Of a stretch of DNA of 64,000 bases, positions 52,997 through 62,100 are shown piece by piece. Made by a program: the position numbers and the translations under genes. The DNA is from Acinetobacter piscicola (GTDB lineage: Bacteria; Pseudomonadota; Gammaproteobacteria; Pseudomonadales; Moraxellaceae): NCBI RefSeq assembly GCF_002233755.1, contig NZ_NIFO01000005.1, forward strand, positions 168,738 through 232,737, written 5' to 3'. Every line of letters starts with the position of its first letter. Position 1 is the first letter of the stretch. The notes beneath the pieces were generated by a model. The model was not told the DNA's origin. It searched no databases and saw only the letters and a program-made list of their open reading frames with translations.

Positions 52997-54232
52997 GTGG
53001 ACGTACGTCTTTCAGATCGTGTTAATGCCATCAAACCGTCCCCTACTCTTGCTGTTACCAACAAAGCAGCAGAATTAAAAGCTGCAGGTAAAAATGTAAT
53101 TGGTTTAGGTGCAGGTGAACCTGACTTTGATACCCCGCAACACATCAAAGATGCTGCTATTCAAGCAATTAACAACGGTTTTACCAAATACACAGCTGTA
53201 GATGGTACGCCTGGCCTTAAAAAAGCAATTATTGCAAAATTCAAACGTGACAATAATCTTGACTATGCTGCAAACCAAATTTTGGTTTCATGTGGTGGTA
53301 AACAGTCATTCTTTAACTTAGCACTTGCTTTGTTAAACAAAGGCGACGAAGTGATTATTCCTGCACCATACTGGGTAAGCTACCCTGACATGGTGATTAT
53401 CGCTGAAGGCGTTCCAGTTGTTGTAAAATGTGGTGAAGAACAGCGTTTCAAAATCACTCCTGCTCAATTAGAAGCAGCAATCACTGACAAAACACGTTTA
53501 GTGGTTTTAAACAGCCCTTCAAACCCAACAGGGATGATTTATACCAAAGCTGAATTAGAAGCTTTGGCTGAAGTTCTCCGTAAATATCCAGAAGTTTTTG
53601 TTGCTTCTGATGATATGTATGAACCAATCCGTTGGGATGACGAATTCTATAATATTGCAACTGTTGCTCCAGACCTTTATGACCGCACAATCGTGTTAAA
53701 TGGTGTGTCTAAAGCCTATGCAATGACTGGTTGGCGTATTGGCTATGCAGCCGGTCCTGCTAAGCTGATTGGCGCAATGAAAAAAATCCAATCTCAATCA
53801 ACTTCGAACCCAACTTCAATTTCTCAAGTTGCTGCTGAAGCTGCGTTGAATGGTCCTCAAGATGTTCTTGAACCAATGATCGAAGCATTCAAACGTCGCC
53901 ATGATTTAGTGGTGAATGGTTTGAACGAAATTAATGGTATTTCATGCTTGCCTGCTGACGGCGCATTCTATGCTTATGCAAATATTCGCCCATTGATCCG
54001 TGCCAAAGGTTTAAAATCTTGCACAGAATTCTCTGAATGGTTATTGGAAGAAACTGGTGTTGCCGTTGTTCCGGGTGATGCATTCGGCTTAGGCGGTTTT
54101 ATGCGTATTTCGTATGCGACTGCAGATGAAGTACTTGTAGATGCACTTGCACGTATCAAAAAAGCTGCTGATTCAATTGAAGGTGTAGATGCTGCAATCG
54201 CTTCTATTCAAGCTGAAAAAGCTGCTCAATAA
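52997..54232 (+). CDS. aspC: Aspartate aminotransferase (class I/II, bacterial Ib type)
   Basis: 411 residues from GTG 52997, chosen for AAGGA 8 nt upstream and the family start MDVRLSDRVNAIKPSPTLAV. PLP enzyme: GAGEPDFDTPQHIK, SPSNPTGMIY, DDMYEPI and the Schiff-base Lys in GVSKAYAMTGWRIGYAAG (about residue 239), then the substrate-carboxylate Arg in FMRISYATADE. It transfers amino groups between aspartate and oxaloacetate; the Ib type may also accept other substrates. The symbol aspC is by function; this subfamily is sometimes called aatA. Terminator follows. Confidence 0.92.
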   Translation: MDVRLSDRVNAIKPSPTLAVTNKAAELKAAGKNVIGLGAGEPDFDTPQHIKDAAIQAINNGFTKYTAVDGTPGLKKAIIAKFKRDNNLDYAANQILVSCGGKQSFFNLALALLNKGDEVIIPAPYWVSYPDMVIIAEGVPVVVKCGEEQRFKITPAQLEAAITDKTRLVVLNSPSNPTGMIYTKAELEALAEVLRKYPEVFVASDDMYEPIRWDDEFYNIATVAPDLYDRTIVLNGVSKAYAMTGWRIGYAAGPAKLIGAMKKIQSQSTSNPTSISQVAAEAALNGPQDVLEPMIEAFKRRHDLVVNGLNEINGISCLPADGAFYAYANIRPLIRAKGLKSCTEFSEWLLEETGVAVVPGDAFGLGGFMRISYATADEVLVDALARIKKAADSIEGVDAAIASIQAEKAAQ

Positions 54233-54257
54233 AATCTATAAACATCTATAGATTGAA

Positions 54258-54292
54258 TAAAAACCCGCTCAGTTCTACTCAGCGGGTTTTTT
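54258..54292 (+). terminator. Terminator after aspartate aminotransferase
   Basis: Stem AACCCGCT / AGCGGGTT with an 11-nt loop and T-run. Confidence 0.88.
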
Positions 54293-54366
54293 ACTTAACG
54301 CATTATCATGTATCAATAAAATAAGTGTTCAATTTTTGAATTAAACAATTGAAGCATTTAAAAACT

Positions 54367-55695
54367 TTATTTCAAATATTGACGATATTTAAGACATACA
54401 CCACATATTGCTACAGCAAGAATATAGGCAAATGTCAGTAAAATCCAAAATCCATAAATTCCCAATGCGGGTATATGAAACTGATACAAAGCAATAGGAT
54501 GATAAGCAACATACCAGCCACCACCTAAGCCAAGTGCTAAAATTACTGAGGTGTAAATAAACATCGGAATAATGGTCACAGACCAACAACGCAACATATT
54601 GACCAAAATACACAACATGGCATCTGCAATATGCATGATGCAAACAATCAGTAATAAGTTCATTACAAATACAGTCACAGCTGCATCTTTGGTGAAAATT
54701 GGAATCAAGAAATCTTTAAAACCATAGACACAAATCACAATAGAAACAGCTAAGAAAGCCCCCGTTTTTAATGCTTTTTGAGTTAATTCCCATGCTGCTT
54801 GAAGATCACCTTCTCCTACTTTTGTAGAAATTAAAATACTATATGCAGCAGACAATGATGATGGGAACATAAACAATAATGAAGCGATTCCCATGACAAT
54901 TTGATGTGCTGTTAAAGCTGTATTTCCTAAAGGGATAGAAAGCAGTGAAATAAAAGTCACAGCAATCACGTCAATTAAAATAATAACGGCCATCGGAAAG
55001 CCAATACGCAAAATTCTTTTTAAAATATTAAAATCAAAAAACTGACCTGTGAATTGAATCCGATACTTTTTCTCAAGGAAAAGCCCATAATAAACAAACA
55101 ACATGATCCATTGCGTAAATAATGTCGCAGCAACAGCGCCTTTTACACCAAGTTTAGGAATGTTGAAATAAGGAACGCCATAAATCAATGTATAAGATAA
55201 GCTCAACTTTAGAATCAGCGCGAAAATATTCGCATAGAAAACCAGTTTGGCCTGACCGCATGTTTGAGTCACAATAAAAAAAGTACGTAATAACAATTGT
55301 GCAGGCAATGCCAAAGCTAAAATAAAAAGACAATCTAAAACCAAAACTTGTAGATTCTGATCTGCACCAAGAAGTTTTAAAACTGATTCTGCATGAGTAA
55401 GAAAAATGATTCCAAAAACTGAAAGCACTAAAACCATCAATACGCCTTGTTTAATGATGATTTGTGATGCATTTAAAGCATGTCGTCCATTGGCTTCAGC
55501 AAGTTCTTGCATCATGCCTTGCAATAAACCATAGCCCAAAATATAAACTAAGGCATAAATTGAAAGCGTCACTGACATTGCAGCAACATCGATGGTACTC
55601 ACATGCGATAAAAAAACAGTATCCGCAACACCGCCTAAAACAACGGCGAGGTTGCTTAACAGAATAGGAATAAACAGATTGATAAACTTTTTCAT
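54367..55695 (-). CDS. MATE-family efflux transporter
   Basis: 442 residues with 12 predicted membrane helices. The N-terminal IPILLSNLAVVLGGVADTVFLSHVSTIDVAAMSV and the start of the second half, FPMAVIILIDVIAVTFISLLSIPLGNTALTAHQIVMGIASLLFMFPSSLSAAYSILISTKVGEG, follow the MATE pattern. It exports organic cations or drugs in exchange for Na+ or H+. It is near, but not clearly co-transcribed with, the DMT transporter. Substrate unknown. Confidence 0.92.
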   Translation of the reverse strand: MKKFINLFIPILLSNLAVVLGGVADTVFLSHVSTIDVAAMSVTLSIYALVYILGYGLLQGMMQELAEANGRHALNASQIIIKQGVLMVLVLSVFGIIFLTHAESVLKLLGADQNLQVLVLDCLFILALALPAQLLLRTFFIVTQTCGQAKLVFYANIFALILKLSLSYTLIYGVPYFNIPKLGVKGAVAATLFTQWIMLFVYYGLFLEKKYRIQFTGQFFDFNILKRILRIGFPMAVIILIDVIAVTFISLLSIPLGNTALTAHQIVMGIASLLFMFPSSLSAAYSILISTKVGEGDLQAAWELTQKALKTGAFLAVSIVICVYGFKDFLIPIFTKDAAVTVFVMNLLLIVCIMHIADAMLCILVNMLRCWSVTIIPMFIYTSVILALGLGGGWYVAYHPIALYQFHIPALGIYGFWILLTFAYILAVAICGVCLKYRQYLK

Positions 55696-55930
55696 ACATT
55701 CTTGATTTTGTTGTGTTCAGCATCTGATGGCATTAAATTTTATATTTTAAGCATGAAAAATCGTCTATGTTAAACCGATACTTAACATATTAAATAATTT
55801 ATCAAACAATAAAATTTGGTTATTTTATGACTATATCTAATTTTTATAAAAAATAACATTGAAAATTAAAGAAAAATTTAAATAAGTATCCCTACAAAAT
55901 CTATGCCATTGTAAATGAATTGAAGTTAAA

Positions 55931-56809
55931 TCACTTTTTAGGTACAGCAAAGATCACCAATAATATTCCACATAAAACGATACTAGATGATAGTAATATC
56001 CTTAAACCAATGCTTTCTCCAATAAAGAGTGAACCTCCAATAATAGCCAAACATGGCACACTTAACTGCACCGTACTCGCCATGATTCTATCTATATGTT
56101 TTAAAATGGAATACCACAACACATATGCAGCACTTGAAGTCAGCCCGCCAGAAACGATTGCTAAAATAAAGCCTTGCAGATTGATATGTATATCTTGAGC
56201 AAATAGAAAGCCAGCGAGAATAACAAAAGGCACAGCCAAGACAAAATTGGTGTAGGTGCTACTTAAAGGATGTGGAGAATTTTTACCTGAAAGACTATAG
56301 GCCGCCCAAGCAATACCAGAAATCACCATAAGCATCGAATAACCAATGCTTGGCGCATTTGCTCCTGGTATAAGTAAAATGCTCATACCAGCTAAAGCAA
56401 GTACTAGCCCTACTGCTCTTTTAAAATTAATTTTTTCACCATGACATAGCCCATACATCACCATAGTGAATTGCACTGTACCAAATAGTAATAAAGCACC
56501 TACACCTGCATCAATTTTCACATAAGCCAATGAAAATGCGATGATATATATGGCTAAATAAAATCCATTTTTAATTTTCCAATCTAAAGGTATTGCTACC
56601 TTTGATTTACGTTTTTTAATGACACATAATAAGCTTAAAACCAATACACCGCTCAGTACACGCAGAATGCTAAAACTCATCGGATCAATCTGATCTTGAG
56701 CCAATGCAAAACGACAAAGTACTGAATTTGCAGCAAAGGCAATCATTGCCAATACGATTTTAAACAACATCGTTGATGCACTCATTTTCAACAAATTTTT
56801 GAAATCCAT
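55931..56809 (-). CDS. DMT (EamA) family exporter
   Basis: 292 residues from ATG 56809; the TTG at 56815 is also in frame. Ten membrane helices in two EamA repeats (AANSVLCRFALAQDQIDPMSFSILRVLSGVLVLSLL, and GGLTSSAAYVLWYSILKHIDRIMASTVQLSVPCLAIIGGSLFIGESI). It exports small metabolites; substrate unknown. It starts 19 nt after the GFA gene, probably one operon. Confidence 0.88.
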   Translation of the reverse strand: MDFKNLLKMSASTMLFKIVLAMIAFAANSVLCRFALAQDQIDPMSFSILRVLSGVLVLSLLCVIKKRKSKVAIPLDWKIKNGFYLAIYIIAFSLAYVKIDAGVGALLLFGTVQFTMVMYGLCHGEKINFKRAVGLVLALAGMSILLIPGANAPSIGYSMLMVISGIAWAAYSLSGKNSPHPLSSTYTNFVLAVPFVILAGFLFAQDIHINLQGFILAIVSGGLTSSAAYVLWYSILKHIDRIMASTVQLSVPCLAIIGGSLFIGESIGLRILLSSSIVLCGILLVIFAVPKK

Positions 56810-56828
56810 TTCCAAAAAAACGACTCGC

Positions 56829-57245
56829 TTATTCTGTTTTCGGGCTAAATAAAGCCACCACTTCTGCCTCGGTCATTTTTTTCGTTTCATTTTTAAAGCT
56901 ATAAAACTCAGGTTTATTGTCGATATAAATTTCCAGATTCAACTTCAAATCTTTAGGAACATTTTCCAGTGAAAATGCATTGATATTACAATAGCTTTGA
57001 TCTTTAGTTCGCCAAAACAAGGTTGTTCCACATGTATTACAAAAACCACGCTCACCCCATTCTGATGAACTAAATACACTCAAGTGATCTTGCTGATCAA
57101 ACTTTAATGTCCCTTGTTTTATATCAATGGTCATAATCACACCACTGGTTTGGCGACGACAAATTGAACAATGACACACATGTACGTCATGATTACTCAA
57201 TTCGACATCAAAAGTTGTTGCGCCGCAAAGACATTGCCCTTTCAT
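56829..57245 (-). CDS. GFA-family protein (Gfa/CENP-V-type zinc fold)
   Basis: 138 residues. GQCLCGATTFDVELSNHDVHVCHCSICRRQTSG and RGFCNTCGTTLFWRT carry the two zinc-binding Cys sets of the GFA (CENP-V) fold: CLC, HCSIC and CNTC. The Gfa name comes from glutathione-dependent formaldehyde activation, but most members are of unknown function. Upstream of the DMT transporter in a two-gene unit. Confidence 0.92.
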   Translation of the reverse strand: MKGQCLCGATTFDVELSNHDVHVCHCSICRRQTSGVIMTIDIKQGTLKFDQQDHLSVFSSSEWGERGFCNTCGTTLFWRTKDQSYCNINAFSLENVPKDLKLNLEIYIDNKPEFYSFKNETKKMTEAEVVALFSPKTE

Positions 57246-57413
57246 AGCTTTATTCCTTTTTTACTGTAAATTTATAAATTGATCTTATGGTTTGAAGTTA
57301 AAATACTATGCTTTTTAAATGATGTCCATATTTATGTTATTTTTCATTTGAAATTTACAATTCATTAGGATTAGACTAGAAAAACAATAAATTAAATATA
57401 ATCTTTGGAAAAT

Positions 57414-57659
57414 ATGCGCTATAAAATAATTGATGTTTATACATTACAAGGTATTCAGCGTTATATCGCTAAATGTTTAAAAGTTCAATCGCCTCAATTT
57501 ATTGTTATTGAAAGTACAAGAACACTCTGTAAAGAACTCGATATCATCGATGTGGATTTAGAAGAAGCACATGCGACATGGGCAACGGGTGAAAAAATTG
57601 CCTTAAAAATCATTCATCAATCTGATCATTTTGAAAAACTTTACATCACTGAATACTAA
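57414..57659 (+). CDS. Small hypothetical protein, 81 residues
   Basis: From ATG 57414 (GGA 5 nt upstream; TTG 57405 also in frame). MRYKIIDVYTLQGIQRYIAKCLKVQ... is a mixed alpha/beta soluble protein with no signal peptide; the C-terminal half is acidic then hydrophobic. I do not recognise it. It is alone between a divergent GFA gene and the thioesterase 116 nt downstream. Confidence 0.65.
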   Translation: MRYKIIDVYTLQGIQRYIAKCLKVQSPQFIVIESTRTLCKELDIIDVDLEEAHATWATGEKIALKIIHQSDHFEKLYITEY

Positions 57660-57775
57660 AATTTTCCAACGCTACAGTCACAACAAAAGATTTGACAGTA
57701 ATATTCTCTGAGCATATCTTACCTTAATAGTTCTTTTTTGGAACTAAAACTTAAAATAGCACTCAGGATAGCAAG

Positions 57776-58213
57776 ATGAAACACCCTAAAGAAATGACAG
57801 GTTTAGAATTTTTACAGGCAATGATTGCAGGACATATTCCAAGAGCAAGCATCAGTGAAACTATTCCAATGGATCTCTATGAAATCTCAAATGGTCAAGC
57901 CAGTTTTAAAGTTAAAGCAGATCAACGTCATTTAAACCCTTTAGGTGGTGTGCATGGTGGTTTTGCTGCAACAGTTTTAGATTCAGCAACAGGTTGTGCG
58001 GTACACACCACCTTAGAAGCGGGCGTGGGCTATGGAACCATCGATTTAAATGTCAAAATGTGCCGTCCTGTACCTAAAGATAAAGAATTACTTGCTATTG
58101 GTTCAGTGATTAATTTAAGTAAAAATCTTGTAATTTCTGAAGGTAAACTGGTTGATGAAGATGGCAAGTTATATGCTCACGCCACTGCAACATGTATGAT
58201 TATTCGCCCTTAA
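57776..58213 (+). CDS. PaaI-family thioesterase (hotdog fold)
   Basis: 145 residues. The hotdog motif HLNPLGGVHGGFAATVLDSATGCAVHTTL holds the GGVHGG loop with His and the Asp of the catalytic site, followed by TIDLNVKMCRPVP and KNLVISEGKLVDEDGKLYAHATATCMI. Members hydrolyse acyl-CoA or aryl-CoA thioesters, often as a proofreading step. ATG with AGGA 7 nt upstream. No ring-degradation genes are nearby, so its substrate is open. Confidence 0.88.
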   Translation: MKHPKEMTGLEFLQAMIAGHIPRASISETIPMDLYEISNGQASFKVKADQRHLNPLGGVHGGFAATVLDSATGCAVHTTLEAGVGYGTIDLNVKMCRPVPKDKELLAIGSVINLSKNLVISEGKLVDEDGKLYAHATATCMIIRP

Positions 58214-58304
58214 TCTATGTATTTTTCAAGTGCTATTTATTTTTAATGGCACTTTTATACTGATTCAATTCCTAAGCCCCAAGTTTAATACGTTAACATG
58301 CTAT

Positions 58305-58916
58305 TCAATCGTTTGATAAATTATATTTAGCTTGTTCTTCCAACAAGTTTCTAAAATATTCAGTCTGATACAAAGGTTTCATTTCCAAAAAATATTTTAA
58401 TACTTCTGCCCTTTTTATTTTATACAATGTAGGTTCAACCCACGAATATTCCTGCTGAATTTGTTGTTCATATTCAGCAAAGCGCTGTTTGGAACTTCCT
58501 AAAATCGCTAAATCGATATCCAATAAATAATTTAAGTCCTGCTCTGTCGTAGGTAAATGCCTTTTGGTTGCAATAATCCAATCATAAACTTTATGAATTT
58601 TAGCGGTTTCGAATAGCTGAAAACATTGTTGTTTCATCAATTCAGCACTTTTTTCTTCATTGTCCGTGGCTTGCGGGTCATAAATCACATCATGAAACCA
58701 AATCGCCAACTCAACAGCAATTGGATCTTCAAGTTGATCTTTAATTTGGTGAAAAAGTGCTAAACATTCAACGATATGTTGCACTGTATGATAATACCGC
58801 TGTGGCTCTGTATAAGCATTTAATAACAAAATCAATAATGCTTTTGAATGCACTTCATCAATCTTTGAATGATTGGAAAATTGCTTCCAGTAGGATTCAA
58901 ATTGCTGTTTTAACAT
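58305..58916 (-). CDS. HD-superfamily hydrolase-like protein
   Basis: 203 residues from ATG 58916 (ATG 58922 and TTG 58928 are alternatives). RYYHTVQHIVECLALF supplies the first His, AIWFHDVIYDPQATDNEEKSAE the HD pair, and YLLDIDLAILG the last Asp, the pattern of COG4339 predicted metal-dependent HD phosphohydrolases. It probably acts on a nucleotide-like phosphate; no target is known. Single gene. Confidence 0.88.
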   Translation of the reverse strand: MLKQQFESYWKQFSNHSKIDEVHSKALLILLLNAYTEPQRYYHTVQHIVECLALFHQIKDQLEDPIAVELAIWFHDVIYDPQATDNEEKSAELMKQQCFQLFETAKIHKVYDWIIATKRHLPTTEQDLNYLLDIDLAILGSSKQRFAEYEQQIQQEYSWVEPTLYKIKRAEVLKYFLEMKPLYQTEYFRNLLEEQAKYNLSND

Positions 58917-59072
58917 ATACATTCTCAAATTTTAATATTGACTGTTTTATGGAAATAGCCCAGATCTTAAATAAGTCACTATTTTATACAATATTCAACT
59001 TAGGATTTACAAACCAGTCTTTGTTTTAATGTATGAAAATAAAAACTCAATTTTGAAAATAATTACTAAAAT

Positions 59073-59102
59073 AAATAAGGTGACCTAAGCCACCTTATTT
59101 TT
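59073..59102. terminator. Bidirectional terminator downstream of the RTX gene
   Basis: Stem AATAAGGTG / CACCTTATT around ACCTAAGC; T-run on the plus strand and A-run on the other. Confidence 0.8.
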
Positions 59103-59117
59103 AATTTCAGTTTCGAA

Positions 59118-62100
59118 TTAATACAGAATTGACTGATTCAACAATAAATCGTCTACGTACAATTGCTCAGCCTGATTGGTGAATATCAACATATCTTTAT
59201 GCGTATTATTTACCGATGTTCGAACACTTAAAGTATTAGTTTTCGCATCTGCATCATAGAAAACTTGCAAATAGTCATCAAGATTGGAATTATTCACCTG
59301 ACTATTCACAAAAACTGCTGATAAATCTATTTTGTCTTCAACTAGACTAAAATCACTGACGTAATCTTTTGCTATTTCACCCGAAGTATTTTGGAGTAAT
59401 TGAATAATATCTTGACCTTGATCTAGGATAAATAACTCACTCACCGCTGCATCACTCATGAGTGTATTGTCACCTGTATCACCAAGTACAACTGCATTAA
59501 CTTCATCTTCTGCATTGAGTGGTCGATCTAAACCAAAAGCTTGATAAATCTGACTGGATGAAATACTTCCACCTGTTTCAAAACTAAAGTTTTCTACCTC
59601 ATGTGCTCCGCCTAAGAAGAAGTTTTTAACCGTAACTTTGTTGGTATTGCTTCCATCAATTTTCAGGACAAGATCATCACCTGACATCATGAGCTGTGAA
59701 GCAACTTGATTGAAGGTAATTCCATTGCTAAATACAATCTCATCTGCTCCATAATCTTCATCGATTTGCAACACACCTGAGGTATAGGTATATGTGCTGT
59801 TCATCGCCTCAAGACCTATTTCAGATTGGGGCGTTTCTGGATTATTTTGTTCTGGAACAGTTAAGCCAAATGCGCCAAAAATCTGCTCCGCAGTGATTTG
59901 TCCACCCGTTTCAAATTGGAAAGTTTCAACAAGGTATTCACCTGCCAAGAAGAAGTTTTTAACCGTAACCTTATTGGTATTACTACCATCCACTTTCAAA
60001 ATCAGGTCATCACCAGACATGGTTAGATAGTTAGCAACCTGACTAAAGCCAATTCCATTTTTAAAAATGACTTTGTCATTACCGGATTGCTCTGTAATGG
60101 TTAAACTGCCTGTAGTGTAATCATAGGTCGTATTACCTACTACATTTGGCGATTCTGGTTCAGTTGGATTTTCAGGCTCTGTCGTTGGCATGGTTATACC
60201 AAATGCACCAAAGATTTGCTCTGCACTTAGTTGTCCCCCCGTTTCAAACTGGAAGCTTTCAACGAGATATTCACCTGCTAAGAAGAAGTTTTTAACGATG
60301 ACTTTATTGATATTACTACCATCCACTTTCAAAATAAGGTCATCACCTGATTTAGTCAGATAATTCGCCACTTGACTAAATGTAAGACCATTTTTAAAGA
60401 TAACTTTATCTGTACCTGATTGCTCAGTAATGGTGAGTTCACCTGTCGTATACTGATAGGTCGTATCACCCACGACATCTGTAGAACCTGTTTCTTCTTC
60501 TGTTTCTGGTAGTGTCACACCAAAGGCATTAAATATTTGTTCTGCTGTAAGTTGCCCACCTGTTTCAAAATCAATGGTTTCAATCAAATGATCTCCTGCA
60601 AGGAAATAATTCTTTAAAGTGACTTGATTGGTTGTACTTCCATTGACTTTTAATACAAGGTCATTGCCTGTCTTCATCAACCCTGAACCGACTTGATTAA
60701 AGGTAATCCCATTACTAAAGCGTAAGATGTCTATCCCACCTGCATCCTGAATAGTATCTTTACCCGCTGTATAGAAGAATACGTTGTCTTCAGTTCCACC
60801 AACAAGTGCATCATTTGCTGAGGTATCGTAGATTCCACCTTCAATGGGTGGATTTGGCTCTTCAATCTCAGATGCAAATAATGCATTAATTTCTGCTTTG
60901 CTGATTGTGTATCCATTATTCGGTTGAACTGCTGAAATGGCTTTCTCACCACCTAAGAAGTGATCGACAATACGGATTGATTGATTGGTATTATTATCGA
61001 TAGTGACAATCAGGTCATTTTCTTCTTTTGTGAACTGAATACGATCTCGGGTAATTCCGTTATCCATCAACCAAAGGACATCTACTCCACCACCCATTTG
61101 ATCAATTACATCTGGACCATCTGTTAGGTAATAGAAGTATTTGTCGTCACCCGCACCGCCGTCTAAAGTATCTACACCCGAATGACCACGAAGAATATCG
61201 CTTCCTTCATTACCATAGATCAGATCATCACCAGCGCCACCATAGAGCGTATCATTATCCTGATCTCCATGAAGAATATCAGCTCCTTCATTCCCTTCAA
61301 TATAGTCTGCACCAAGCCCACCATACAAAGTATCGTTGCCTAATTGCCCCCACAAAACATCATTTCCAGCCTGTCCATGAATGATGTCATTTCCGGAGCC
61401 TGAATAAACTTTGTCATCACCAGCACCCATTTCAAATGTTTCATGACTGTTTCGATAGCCCCAAACTTCATCATTACTGACTGTTCCATGATAAGTGTAA
61501 TGATTTTCTATATAACTGTTGTCCCAAATAGTTGCATCACTAAACTGGATCTCATTAATTTTATGATGTCCACCAGTGAAATAGTTTTGGACAGTAATTT
61601 GATCGGTATTATTCGCATGTTGAATAACTAAATCTGAACCATGACGATGAAGGCTAATATCAGTTGTCGCAATTTCTTCACCCAATCGTAAAACATCAAA
61701 TGAAACCGCAACATTGCTAAAATTTTCACCTGGTCGACGTTCTATGATCGTATCTTGACCATCACCAAGGTTAAATAGATAGACTTCATTACCAAATGAA
61801 CCGTATATCGTATCATTACCCTGTCCGCCATCTATATAAACAGCTTGCTCGGATTCAGGAATTTCACTCTCTTGAATCACATGATAACCATCTGCATCCT
61901 GCATAAAGTCATTGGCATTATTTACATTAACGAAAATCTTTTGATCCACATCGACAGTGATGGTGTCATTTCCTGTACCACCTGAAACATAACCTGCATC
62001 CGAACCTAAGCCAGTTAAGTCAAGTTGATCATCTCCATCCCCACCGTTTAGCACGCCTTGACCACTTAAACTATCGTCACCAGCTTGACCTTCGAGAACA

